A DNA stretch of 64,000 bases from Ailanthus altissimus (lineage: Eukaryota; Streptophyta; Magnoliopsida; Sapindales; Simaroubaceae). Every line of letters begins with the position of its first letter. Position 1 is the stretch's first letter. Both the position numbers and the translations under genes were made by a program. The stretch spans positions 10,322,501 through 10,386,500 of the forward strand of contig OX327705.1 of the NCBI GenBank assembly GCA_946807835.1, written 5' to 3'. Shown here piece by piece: positions 23,313 to 34,310 of this stretch. Below the pieces are notes generated by a model, which made no database searches, was not told where the DNA came from, and saw nothing but the letters and a program-made list of their open reading frames with translations.

Positions 23313-24595
23313 AATAATTCTATATGTTAAGATTAAGTGCAAGTATACACTATCGTATGCAAGTAATAAGGGGACAAAAGTGTCGAATGTCGAACTTATA
23401 AAATAATATCTCTTTTTTAACCAAATACTAAAATTATGTTTTTCTAGTAATTATTCAGAAAAATAAAAATCAACGAATTACTTTGAAAAATATAAAAGCA
23501 ATGACACAATGTAAAAAGATTTGAATTATAGCAATATAGAGAAAATCTATAGTTAATACCATCTCTCAATATGCTTTCTAATGATTAATTTTTTAATATT
23601 TAAATCCCTTAGTTCTTAATATTGATCAAGACACTAATATATTCACAAGCCTCTCCCAAGGTCATGCAAGTATACCTTAATTTACCAAATACCTATATTC
23701 CTATGGTATTTGTAACAAATTAAGATTCATTAAGAATAAGTCTTATTGATCATACATTCTAATTAGGTATATTCCTATCCTAATTCGAAACTTGCATATA
23801 TAATATTGAATGTTACTTTATAATCATATATTAAATTACCTAAGTCTAAATATAATGATTTATGTTTTGAGTTTATCAAAATATTACCAATTCATTCACC
23901 ATATATTGGCTAGATATATTGAAGCATTAAGGATAAGTAATTTGAATAACAAAGTACTAAGTTTATTAAATATTAAAAAGATATGAGAATTAAGCGCACA
24001 TATTAAGTCCAATATTAACCCTAAAAAGAAAATTTAGTTCATGGCTACAAGAGAACAGCGGCAAAAATAATAAAAAAATATGATACAATCAATAGCAAAC
24101 CAATATAAACGTCAAATTGCTCTATGTTTGCTTTAATTATGCTCTAATTGCTATCTAAGGCTTGTGTTTATGTGTGTTGTTTCTTCTTGGATGATTTTTT
24201 AAGGCTGGGGACTAATAGCCTTTTATAAGGATTAATTTGGGCTTAAAACCCTCAATTCTTATTGGGTCAAGAATCACACCATCACTGGGGCGCTATGTTC
24301 AAAAGGTTGTATCGCTAGAGCAATAAAGCCATAGCACTAGGGCGTTAGACCATCGCTGGCGCGGTGACTAATCAGTACTAGGGTGGAAATGTGTGACTTC
24401 AACAAGTCATTTTTTCTTATTTTTTTATTTTGATCACTGTTTTAGCACTAGGGCGATAATTCATGTGGCGCTAGGGTGATAGGTACATATTTTGAAAATA
24501 TTACACTTTAGTCCTTGATAGCTATTTATTCTCATAAAATAATAAAATATCAAGATAAAAATAGGAGAAGATAAATGAAAATTATGCCTTTATCA
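23313..24595 (-). mobile_element. Solo Ty3/gypsy LTR in Y gag, 1283 bp
   Basis: Flanked by the exact 5-bp duplication gatgc (23308-23312 and 24596-24600), and removing it restores the gag frame. On the minus strand it starts TGATAAAGGC, has a TATAAAAGG box near 24220, and ends in an R/U5-like region with CACTTAATC. Its other end reads AA rather than CA, so it has mutated. U3 carries degenerate copies of CTAACGCCCTAGTGC-like motifs (24290-24480). It is related to the LTRs at 58514-59854 and 60841-62321. Confidence 0.85.
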
Positions 24596-24946
24596 GATGC
24601 CTGAAGGTATTTCTGATGCTACCTCTTCAAAAATAGGTTGATGATGATTTGAAAGTCAAATCATACATCCTAACCTCAATGTCAACTAAACTTTATAGAG
24701 AGCATATGCACATAGATAGTGCAAGCAGTATTATGTTCCATCTAAATGAGGTGTTTAGAAATAAATAATAAGTTAATCTATGCAGGATCTCCAAGACACT
24801 CTTTCAATTCAAGCTGGCAGAGGGCAATCTAGTTAGTTCTATGTACTTAAGATAATTTCCTACATCGAGAAGTTGTAGACTATAGATATATCTCTGAATA
24901 ATAGCTTAAAGAATAATTTGATTCTTCAGCATTCTGGGGTTATTTG
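24596..24946 (+). pseudogene. Y copia: gag, middle part
   Basis: Continuation of gag after the solo LTR: EGISDATSS, then LTSMSTKLYREHMHID, FQFKLAEG, and NNLILQHS just before the next LTR fragment at 24947. Several stops are present. It corresponds to the alpha-helical capsid part of copia gag. Confidence 0.7.
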
Positions 24947-25911
24947 TGTTAAGGTCGGTGCTTACGTGCTATCTCTAAATATACATATACTTGTGTATTT
25001 ATACAAGTGTACATTCTCATTAAATCGCTATTACCTATTTATATGGTACTATGCAACGTAACATTACAGACATTGTATGATCTGAAGGAGTTCAGATCAT
25101 ATCTAAAGGAGTTTAGATCAGATTTAAAAGAGTTTAGATAAGAGCTCATAGTTAGCCACACTGAGAGATATAACTGCTAAATGTTAACACAGTTAAGTGT
25201 TAGCTGGTTATAATACTTAGTAAAGATCCAAGAGTTGGAACCTTATCTATAATGGGACATAGACCTAAGAATATACTAGTAACTACAGAGTTACAAGAGT
25301 TACAATCAGTGCCAGGAAATACTAGTTGCACAATGCCTTATAGGTATGACATATGTTGATCTATATTTATAAAGGTATCCACCGACAAACTCGCATCGGC
25401 AGAAATAGATTAGGCATAGATGGTCGTTCCTAGCCGACTGTGAGCTTGGAGCTCATATTGATATATGGGTATCTAGTTAGGACTGGATATAGGACAGACT
25501 CACGAGGGCCTCCGATGGACACCCTATGTAAGCCGTCAATGGAAGGTCCTCTCGATTTGAGTAGCATACATGGTCCTTTGATCTGAGTGCCACGGTGGCC
25601 TTGTAAGTGATCCACCATACTTTGGTTCTACGTATGTCACAGACCATTTAAGGTGTGACCGCTGGGTATGGTCCGATGCTTATAGAGTTCGGTGTGTACA
25701 GATATGGGATATCCAGATCGCATAGGGAGTTAGATATCCAGATACTTCAAAACTATATCTCAGAAAGTCTTGTAGCCATAAGTATTAATCCCGGGAAAGA
25801 GTTTCCGCTAGGGTGAAACAATATGGCAAAGGAGTTTGCACATATTATTCAGTGACATACAAGTCTGAAGATAAGACATGGATGAGCACAAGGAGATTTG
25901 ATGGTGATAAC
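24947..25911 (+). mobile_element. Y-family LTR fragment inside Y gag
   Basis: It starts TGTTAAGGTCGGTGCTTACG and follows the family LTR for about 965 bases, then breaks off mid-LTR at GATGGTGATAAC and rejoins gag. The 3' end is missing, so no TSD can be read. Confidence 0.72.
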
Positions 25912-26115
25912 ACAATTGCACAGTTCATCATGAACTTCAATATGCAAGGGTTGACTCCCACATACATTGAGCTACACAATATATTAAAGATAACTCAGGA
26001 GGACATGAACAATAGGGTGCAATCTTCTACATTTAAAGTGATGCTTCATCTTCTACCCCAAAGGCTTCTAAGAAGTCTAAAGGTAAGAAGAAAGAGAAAT
26101 ATACACAACACATAA
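25912..26115 (+). pseudogene. Y copia: gag C-terminal part
   Basis: The frame shows AQFIMNFNMQ, TYIELHNILK and a Ser/Lys-rich tail (KASKKSKGKKKEKYTQH in an adjacent frame), the linker that precedes the zinc knuckle in this copia family. It follows directly from the LILQHS stretch before the LTR fragment. The pol half of the same element appears to be 35756-38510. Confidence 0.7.
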
Positions 26116-26747
26116 AGAATCATTACAAAATAAGAACAAGTTCTCATCATAATAATTTTTTTTTTCATCCTTCAGCTAAGCAACCAAATCATTCCTCATC
26201 CCAAATAATGTTATTCCAAACAAAAAGTAACCATTTCAAAAGATCAATGAAAGTTCGTAAACTGTTATCTCAAACCTCTACACTTACTCACAAAAGATAT
26301 ATGAGTTTTGAAAAGAATATGTATACTTAAACATGAAAATTCTATTGGCTATATATATTGAATCATCCACCTTACCACAAGGCTTAGTATTGTGCTCAAG
26401 AAATAATTTCAGAAGTTATTCTTTAGTAACCTAGATAGAAAAAGTGATTTAAATTAAATAATTTTGAAATCATACCTCGATAATAAAGCAAACTTATTTA
26501 CGCAAGAGTTACTAAAACCTTAAACAACAAACAAATATACGTAAAAGGCATTAAAAATAAACCAATTAGAATGTGTTTCAAACGTTCAGTAATGTACTCT
26601 TTACTATGCCATTCTAGAACTAGAATACGACTCAAGAATGCATAAATAAACCTTTTACTCACGCCATTCATGATGAAATTTTTTTTTTTTTTGGAGAACA
26701 AAATGATAACAAAATAATAAATAACACTAACATTATATATCAACTAT
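26116..26747. other. Boundary zone between Y copia gag and the Athila 3' end; no gene seen
   Basis: AT-rich sequence. Somewhere here the plus-strand copia stops and the minus-strand gypsy element begins. I found no copy of the gypsy LTR (34334-35755), so the gypsy 3' end is probably truncated. A poly-A/T run lies at 26682-26694. Confidence 0.4.
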
Positions 26748-26785
26748 TCTCCCCCCAACTAGATTGAGAAATTGTCCTCAATGTC
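26748..26785 (-). other. Athila-type 3' G-tract (PPT-like) motif
   Basis: On the minus strand this reads ACATTGAGGACAATTTCTC followed by AATCTAGTTGGGGGGAGAA. The combination of GAGGACAAT and AGTTGGGGGGAGA is a hallmark found downstream of the last ORF of many plant gypsy elements. It marks the far side of the element from the integrase and places the LOG-like sequence inside the element. Confidence 0.6.
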
Positions 26786-26907
26786 AAAATATAGAAAGAG
26801 TAAAATATATAAGATATCACCTGAAACATCTTTTTATTAGAAATTAAACCTGCAACAAAATAAAACAAACCACACAAAATGCTTAAAAATACATAAAAGT
26901 AGATAGG

Positions 26908-27562
26908 CTACAGACGAAGCATCAAATCTATCTTGCGTTTCTTTTCACTATCATCAGTATACCAATCTATCTGACTCATTGTTGGATCAGAAGGAGGTGT
27001 AAAAACTTGTAGTTCATTGAGTAACTGATCACCAGTTGAAATAGAAATGAGGATCTGTCGTGCTACAGATGAGATGAATTATTTTTCCACCACATAGTCA
27101 AGAAAAGATAACAACTCATTATGAAAACCATCAACATTTAACAAACCAATGAGTTTTTTGATGGATTTGTAATTGTGCTTATGAGACAATTTAAAAAATT
27201 TCCTCCAATGTTTCGAAACCTCCAGGTAGAACTATGAAGGCATCAGCATTATAAAGCATAACAGATATTCGTTCATGCATTGATGATACATGTAACTCAT
27301 CCCCAATTATTTTTCCTACAATGTTTCCAACAGTAAAAGCTTTCGGTATGATGCCCAAAACTCGAGTGCCTTTATTTTGTGCAGTTGTTGCCACATATCC
27401 CATTAATCCAAGACTACCTCCACCATATACTAAATGAATATTTCGCTCAGCTGACACCTTACCAAGGGTTTCCGCTGCTTCTACAAACTCTCTAGTTTTT
27501 CTAGGGCAGGATCCACAAAAGACACAAATTTTTTTGAATTTACGAGTTGATGTTCCTTCCAT
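26908..27562 (-). pseudogene. LOG-type cytokinin riboside 5'-monophosphate phosphoribohydrolase, intronless pseudogene
   Basis: LOG enzymes release active cytokinin base from its nucleotide in the cytosol. The minus-strand reading starts MEGTSTRKFKKICVFCGS at 27562 and shows NIHLVYGGGSLGLMG, GTRVLGIIPKAF, a DELHVSSMHER motif and PGGFETLEEIF. It then frameshifts at a T run near 27195 and continues with IGLLNVDGFHNELLSFLD, one TAA (VVEK-stop), ARQILIS, and a C-terminal MSQIDW...KKRKIDL tail to TAG at 26908. Total length of about 217 codons is normal for the family, and the tail resembles LOGL10-like plant members. Damage: one frameshift, one nonsense codon, and Glu in place of the second Gly of the PGGxGTxxE nucleotide-binding motif. 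Plant LOG genes normally have several introns; none is seen here. It lies between the Athila integrase and its G-tract. Confidence 0.85.
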
Positions 27563-27627
27563 TATTACACTAAACCTTTCTCTTGAATGATTTTGAGTCT
27601 GTATAAAGATGTGACAATAATGCAATG

Positions 27628-27635
27628 TATTTATA
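27628..27635 (-). promoter_or_regulatory. TATA box upstream of the LOG pseudogene
   Basis: TATAAATA on the minus strand, 66 bases before the ATG at 27562. This spacing suits a plant core promoter with a 5' UTR of about 35 bases. If real, the LOG copy has its own promoter. Confidence 0.4.
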
Positions 27636-27993
27636 GGGCCAAAAGGTGTTGTAAATTAAGTCACATGGGTTGTTGGCTTAAAATGTTATATTTTCAACAC
27701 ATTTTTACCATTTTTCAAATTGTTAGCTGAAAAAGTCACATGAGTGGCTAGTTGTTGGAAAAGAAGTTTGAGTTTAAAATGAAACATTTAAAAATAACAG
27801 CTACAGTAAATATATACAAGTAGTTGTGATTGTGGCTCAAATCTTCCTCTGGTTTTACGTCCAGTAACGGCTTAAACGCTCTCTATGGTTCGGGGATAGG
27901 CTTTCCATCCAATTTTCTTATAAATTAGCAAACAAGGTCTTTTAAAGTCAGATTCCCGAAACTATACCGCTCATGTTCTTTTAGGAATATGTC

Positions 27994-28431
27994 TCATAAT
28001 TCACGAATTGCAATATGCACATATTCACTAGCATGCGTCTCAAGAGTCGATAAGATATCATCTAAAGACTCCTTACTCAGACCATCCTTATTGAACTTAA
28101 TTTTATCTCCGCGATTTATAAACACCATTCCTAAAGTACGGCAACATGTGTTGCAAGTCATGCGTGCACACTTGTAACAAACACTTAATCGTTTTGCTCT
28201 TTATTTTTTTACAAAAGAGCTTTTACCTAAGCCAAGCATGTAGGAAATTAATGAGTCTGAAGATTCACCTATCAATCGAACTTTGGCTTAAATTAACCAA
28301 CGTAAGTCAACAAGTATATTCATATTTATTAATAACCTTAATCCTTCACATATTGCTTGATAAATTTTCTTTAAGGCATTTTGAGGCAATGAGGGAAAAC
28401 GTTTTTTCAAATTCTTTAGAATGTCATACAT
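27994..28431 (-). pseudogene. Decayed ORF for a small basic Cys-rich protein between integrase and LOG
   Basis: I do not recognise this gene. From an ATG at 28431 one minus-strand frame runs 146 codons with only two in-frame stops before a TGA at 27994. Coding-like sequence continues in the same frame to about 27800. The N-terminal half looks helical. The middle has a basic cluster and RAKRLSVCYKCARMTCNTCC (28200-28141), a C-x2-C-x4-C-x2-C finger. This is followed by a charged helix. A basic patch before a Cys finger is also the layout of small nucleic-acid-binding proteins of some filamentous plant RNA viruses, but the match is by layout only. Alternatively it is the element's own accessory (envelope-position) ORF. 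It is not expressible as it stands. Confidence 0.45.
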
Positions 28432-28572
28432 TTTGTTTTAGAAAGTGAGAAGAAGAGAATGTATCAGTAATTATGGGAAACTGACAAAACTGACTTCAAA
28501 TGTCACGGAGTACCGTTATCCGCCACTTAACCGTGGTGTAAAACAAAACTTCAACAAAAATACTAAATTAAC

Positions 28573-28592
28573 CTGCAAGCAAAAACAAACAA
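28573..28592 (-). other. Candidate 3' splice site before the Cys-rich ORF
   Basis: On the minus strand a pyrimidine-rich TTTGTTTGTTTTTGCTTGCAG ends at 28573, 140 bases before the ORF's ATG and just after the integrase end. Envelope-class retroelements often express this region from a spliced RNA. No donor was identified. Confidence 0.3.
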
Positions 28593-28703
28593 AAACGTTA
28601 GAAGAAAAATAAATATATATAAATATGTAAATATATGAAATAAAGATTAATTGGTCTCGTAACAAGGGTCAGACAGGGACACAAATTCTTTATGAAAAGC
28701 TTA

Positions 28704-29870
28704 GTTTTTTAGAAACGGTTTGAGTCTTTGCCCATTTACCTTAAACACATTCCCATTTCTAGGATTTTCAATATCAATTGTTCCATAAGGGTACACATGT
28801 TTCATAGTAAAAGGGTCACTCCATCTTAATCTTAATTTTTCAGGGAATATGTGAAGTCGAGAATTATAAAAGCAAAACCTTCTCACCAATATCAACTGTT
28901 TTTCTTTGAATTTTTTTGATCATGAAAAGCTTTGATTTTAGCTTTATAAATTTTTGAATTCTCATATGCATCATTTCTCAATTCTTCAAGTTCATTTATT
29001 TGTAATTTACGTATGTGTCCAGCCGGAACAAGATTTGCATTGAAAGTTTTAATGGCCTAGTAGGCTTTATGCTCAAATTCCATAGGTAAGTGACAAGGTT
29101 TTTCATAAACTATCCTATAAGGAGACATACCCAATGAAGTTTTAAAAGCAGTTCTATAAGCCTACAGTGCATCATTAAATCTTAAAGACCAATCTTTGCA
29201 ATCCGAGTTTACAGTTTTTTTTAAAATTTATTTTATCTCCCTATTTACTAATTCAACTTGTCCACTTGTCTGAGGATGATAAAGGGTGACAACTTTATGA
29301 GTAATACCATATTTTTTCATTAATGTTTCAAATGGCTTATTACAAAAATGCTTACCCCCATCACTTATAATGGCTTGAAGGATTCCAAATCTACTTAAGA
29401 TATTTTCTTTCAAAAATTTCTTGACTATTTTATGGTCATTATTTCGACATGGAATAGCCTCAATCCATTTTGAGACATAATCTACTGCAACTAAGATATG
29501 CGTAAACCCAAATAATAACGGAATAGTCTCATGAAATCTATCCCCCAACAATCAAAGATTTCAATAACAAGAATGGGGTTCAAAGACATCATATTTCGTT
29601 TTGAAATTGATCCCAACTTTTGACAATTTTCACACGTTATACAAAATGCATGTGTATCTTTAAATAAAGTGGGCTAATAAAATCCACACTGCAAGATTTT
29701 TGTAGTTATTTTCTTTTATGAGAAATGTCCCTCACATGCTTCAGAATGACAAAATTTAATAACTTTACTTACCTCACTGTCGGGTATGCATCTTTGAAAT
29801 ATTTTGTCACGATAATATTTGAAGAGATAAGGATCATCCCAATAAAACTTTCTTACCTTAATTAAAAAAA
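28704..29870 (-). pseudogene. Athila-type gypsy integrase
   Basis: Minus-strand integrase. An HHCC zinc-binding region lies at about 29730-29590 (CHSEACEGH, then CENCQKLGSIS). The catalytic core lies at 29551-29228 with [23 protein letters not shown] and [12 protein letters not shown]-terminal domain (28895-28704) has LRLRWSDPF, YGTIDIENP and VNGQRLKPFL. The first two catalytic acidic residues are visible (D of VAVDYVS and D of ISDGG), as is a Glu in the SGQVE stretch. A break near 29220 and stops in the zinc region show decay. It would integrate element DNA. The two extra sequences follow directly downstream. Confidence 0.85.
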
Positions 29871-30078
29871 AAATTGTCTTAATCATTCCATTGAGGTGGC
29901 ATTTCTCCTGTTACAAGAAAATTAACAATATTAGCATACCAAGACATTGTAACATTAGAATATGTGTTATTTCTGTTGATGAATCTGATGCGGGTCTTGA
30001 TAAGTAATCTGCAATAACATTCTCAGCTCCCTTCTTATCCTTGATAGTGATAATAAATTCTTGAAGCAATAGAATCTA

Positions 30079-31335
30079 TCAAATCAGTCTTGGTTTTGCA
30101 TCATATTTTGACATTAAGTACCTTATAGCAGTATGGTCAGTAAACACAACAGTTGAAGAACCAATTAAGTAAGGACAAAATTTGTCTAATGCAAATATTA
30201 TATCAAGTAGTTCTTTTTCAGTTGTTGTGTAATTCATTTGTACACTGTTTAAAGTTCTACTTGCGTAATAAATTACATAGGATTTACCTTCTTTTCTTTG
30301 TCCCAATACAGCATCAATAGCGTAGTCACTAGCATCATACATAAGCTCAAAAAGTAAAGACAAGTGAGGAGATTGTATGATAAGAGCAGATGTTAAGAGG
30401 CCAATTAATTTTTCAAATGAATTTTGACACTCTTGAGTCCACTCAAATGATACATCTTTTGCTAAGAGGTTTAGATATAGCACTAAAAATTTTTATGAAC
30501 CTCCTATAGAATTCAGCATGTCCTAAAAAGGATCGGACTTCTCTGACTGTTTTTTGTAGAGGAAAATGTGTAATGAGTTTGACTTTTACCCTATCCACTT
30601 CAATTCCTTTAAAAGACACTATATGTCCCAAAATAATTTCAGAAGTAACCATGTAATGACATTTTCCCTAATTCAACACAAGACTCTTTTCTTCACATCT
30701 TTTTAAGACCTTTTCTAAGTTTTCAATACAATTATCAAAAGAATTTTTAAACACAGTTAAATCATCCATGAAAACTTCTAAATAATACTCAACCATGTTA
30801 CTAAAAATGCCTAACATACATCTCTGAAATGTTGCTGGGCCATTCTTTTAAAAGCAAAGGTCCCAAAAGGGCATGTGAATGTAGTATTTTCTTAGTCCTC
30901 TAGTACTATAGGAATTTGATAATAGCCAGAATAACCGCCTAGAAAGCAATAGTATAGATGTCCTGTTACTCTTTCTACAATTTGATTAAGGAATGGTAAA
31001 GAAAAATGGTCTTTTCTAGTAGCTGAGTTCAACTTCCTATAATCTATGCACATCCTTCAACTAAATGAAACTCGAGTTGGTATTAACTCACCTTTGTCAT
31101 TTTCAATGACTTTGATTCCGGATTATTTTGGTACTACCTGAGAATGACTTGCCCATTTACTATCTGAGATGGGATAGATGATTCCTACTTCAAGTAATTT
31201 GAGAACTTCAGCTCTCATTACCTCTTTCATATGTGGATTTAATCTCTTTTGAGGTTGTTGGGAAGTTTTGGAAATATCCTCTAAGTGTATTGTATGTGTG
31301 CAAATCAAAGGATTAATGTCGTTTATGTCTTTCAA
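30079..31335 (-). pseudogene. Athila-type gypsy reverse transcriptase and RNase H
   Basis: Starts with the polyprotein segment EVMRAEVLKLLEVGIIYPIS and SQVVPK (31240-31125). RT motifs follow in broken frames: an RKDHFPLPF-like start near 30990, a QxxF..M palm, and a FMDDLTVF catalytic box near 30760. The thumb is ILGHIVSFKGIEVDRVK (30620-30570) with REVRSFLGHAEFYRRFI. RNase H (30480-30079) has LMYDASDYAIDAVLGQR, IYYASRTLN, TTTEKELL and FTDHTAIRYLMSK. The RKDHFPLPF form of the RT start is typical of the Athila lineage. Multiple stops and frameshifts rule out activity. Confidence 0.87.
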
Positions 31336-31577
31336 AGTCCACCCAATTGTATTTTTTTTGCATTTTCAATAATTCAATCAACTTACCTTCTTGTTTGCTT
31401 ATGAGTGTAGAAGCGATTACCACCGAGTAAGTTTATTTCTCTCTAAGAAATGCATATTTCATTTCTTCAGGCAGAGGTTTTAACTTCAACTTTGAATTTT
31501 TGTTCTGTTTATCCTCAGTTTCTGCTAATTCTTCAAACTTTGGTTTCCATCCTTTATTTTCAATCACTTGTGCACAG

Positions 31578-32150
31578 TCAAGTAAAAAAACATATGTCAT
31601 AGATTTCAATATCTAATTGTATATTTAACTCAAATGAATTTATTAAACACATTTCTAAGGGATCGGTAGAACTCCATTTTTTAATATGATCCTCCACAAT
31701 CATTTCAATCAGGCCAACTTCTTCACTTTCATTTTCCCCCTCGTGTGGTTGCTTACACATATTGAAAACATTGAGCTTAAGTGTCATGTTTCCAAATGAA
31801 AGCTTCATTACTTCATTCCTATAATTAATCAAAGCGTTAAAAGTTGCTAAAAATGGACGACCCAAAATAACAAGTATCGGATTACATCCTTTAACAAGTT
31901 CTGTGTCCAAGACAATAAAATCCACAAGATATATGAATTTATCAACTTGAACTAAAACATCTTCAACTGTCCTTCTTGGTAATTTTATTGATCTATCGGC
32001 AAGCACAAGAGTTACAAAAGTTAATTTTAACTCACCAAGATTGAGCTATTGATAAACTGAATACGGCAGTAAATTCACACTAGCACCAAGATCAAGTAAG
32101 GCTTGTTCAATTTTATGACTTCCAATAATACATGAAATTGTAGGACAACC
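31578..32150 (-). pseudogene. Athila-type gypsy protease
   Basis: A DLGAS active-site motif lies at about 32093-32079, followed after one stop by LNLGELKLT and LADRSIKLPRRTVEDVLVQV, then VDFIVLDTE and ILGRPFLATFNALI. This is the standard aspartic protease of plant gypsy elements with its flap and ILGRPFLAT core, which cleaves the polyprotein. The frame from 32006 to 31578 is open. Confidence 0.85.
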
Positions 32151-32199
32151 AGGGTCTTTATATTTCAAAACATTATTTTTCTGAAAAATGGTACTCATT

Positions 32200-34004
32200 T
32201 ATTCAATTAAAAATATTTTCTTTTTCACATTTAAATTTCTTTTTACTATGCATAAATCCTTCAAAATTTTGCATGAGAGGGAACCTATTTAATAGCATCT
32301 ATTAAAAGAATATTAACTTTTACCTGTTTGAGGATTTCAAAATTTTCAGGATTGTAATTCATCTTCTTAGTATTACGTAATGCATGAGGAAATAGGGGTA
32401 GAGGTAAGGGTTTGGTGTAGGTTTAACGCTTTCCTTACCCTTAAAGATTGATTCATCATTCTCATGAGGTTCAGAAATGTCTTTTTCAACAATTTTACCA
32501 TTCTGAATAGTGATAACCGTTTTAACTTGATCCGTGTGTTGGCTTTCTAAACTATATACATTTGAGTTATGTTGTCCTTTGGGGTTTGGTTGTGGTTGAG
32601 AAGGAAATTTTCCTTTCTCATGAATGTTCAGAGCGGATGCAAATTTAGTAAGAGTATCTTTCAAATCACCAAATGTTTGAACATTTTGAGAATTAATAGA
32701 CTCTTAATTTTCAATGAATGTATGCAAAGTTTCTTCAATATTTTTCTTATGAGGTAGAACATATGGTGTATAACCTTGGTGGTTTTGAAAATTTAGGTGT
32801 AGTTCGAAAGGTAGTTATGAAGCCTGTGCTTGAATGTCATTCCTCCAACTAAAATTCGGGTGATTTCTCTATTCAGGATTATAGTTTTGTGAATATGGAT
32901 TATTGTTTGACCGCTTGAACGTGTTTAGAACATTGGCTTGTTCATGGAGACATTCCCTAAATGCAGGCAAAGTTGAGCAATCATCAGTAGAGTGATCATG
33001 GATTTCACAAATGTGACATACAATTTCTTGAACATATTTTATTTGATCACTCTTTCTTATTTCTAAGGTTTCGACTTTTCTAGTTAGGGATGCTAATTTA
33101 GCTTGAAGGTCATAGTCTTCCCTAAGATGATAAATACCCCCACTAGATGTAGTGGTTTAATTTTTGTTAGATGCCTCATAGATACCAGCAGTGTCCCAAT
33201 TTTAAGCATTTTCTACTAATAAGTCTAGATAGTTCATTGCCTCTTCTAAGTCTTTATCCTCAAATGTTCCATTACACATCATTTCTACCATTTGCCTGAC
33301 TTGGGGTGTTAAGCCCTCATAGAAATTTGAGACTAGTCTCCATGTTTTAAAGCCATGATGGGGACAGGTATTAAGTAATTCTTTATACTTTTCCCAATAT
33401 TGGTAAAGGGCCTCACTTGATTTTTGGGTAAAAGTGATAATTTGTCTTTTGAAAGAATTTGTTTTCTATGGGAAGGAAAAGATTTTTTTCAAGAATTGTT
33501 GTTGCATCTCATCCCATAAAGAAATGGATCTTGGCCTAAGGTTTTGTAACCATGTTTTAGCTTTATCTTTTAAAGAACAAGGGAAAAGTTTAAGTCGAAT
33601 TGTGTTCATGCTATAATTTTGCTCATTATACGTGTTACACACTTCTTCAAATTCTCTTAGATGCAGATAAGGGTTCTCTGCATCTAAGCCATAAACAGTG
33701 GGTAAACGTTGGATAATGTCGACTTAAAATTAAAATGTGTTGCATCTAGAGGAAAAGTTAAATAAGATGGTGCACCAGTTCATATAGGGTTCATGTAATC
33801 TCTAAGTGTCCTAGGTCGGTTATGGTCATTATGTTGGGACTAATTGTCCCCTAGGTCTATGAGTCCCTTAATTTAATTTTCGGTCATGGTGTTAATTGGT
33901 GAAGAATGAGAAGATGAAGGAGAATCCAACAAATTATCAAATGAAGTTTCAAAATTATCTTTCACCAAACGATGAGAATTAGGATCTCGAAACCAACCGC
34001 TCAT
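32200..34004 (-). pseudogene. Athila-type gypsy gag
   Basis: The minus-strand ATG at 34004 opens with MSGWFRDPNSHRLV and a Ser/His-rich segment. The gag core follows (LRLFPCSLKDKAKTWL-like stretch around 33600-33540, and an FYEGLTPQVRQM-type motif around 33320-33285). A knuckle-like CHICEIHDHSTDDC lies near 33010-32965. A Pro/Gln-rich linker with QPQPNPKGQHN (about 32610) leads to the protease. Several TAA/TAG codons interrupt it. The leader between 34004 and the PBS carries a duplicated motif GACTTAGCCTTC (34190 and 34250). Confidence 0.83.
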
Positions 34005-34310
34005 ATAAAGAAATCAAACAAAATACAGCAACAATAAATATTACAATTAAGAGAAAATAAAATAAAATATTAAATAAAGACAAATAAAAAAGGCAAAACT
34101 AACAATAAAATAAAAGTTAGATAAATAGTTAGAAGTTAGATTAATAAATATTAGATTATATAATAAAAAGTTAATAAATAAATAGTATGAGGCTTAGCCT
34201 TCTATGAAAATAAAACGCGAATAATAAATAAAGTAAAGCAAATTATGAGACTTAGCCTTCCATGAAAATAAAATAAACAAACAAAAAATAAAAATATATT
34301 AATTTCACTT

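Noticed and set aside
28146..28448. 100-codon plus-strand frame
   Set aside because: It lies opposite the minus-strand Cys-rich frame and shows no family motif; treated as a shadow.
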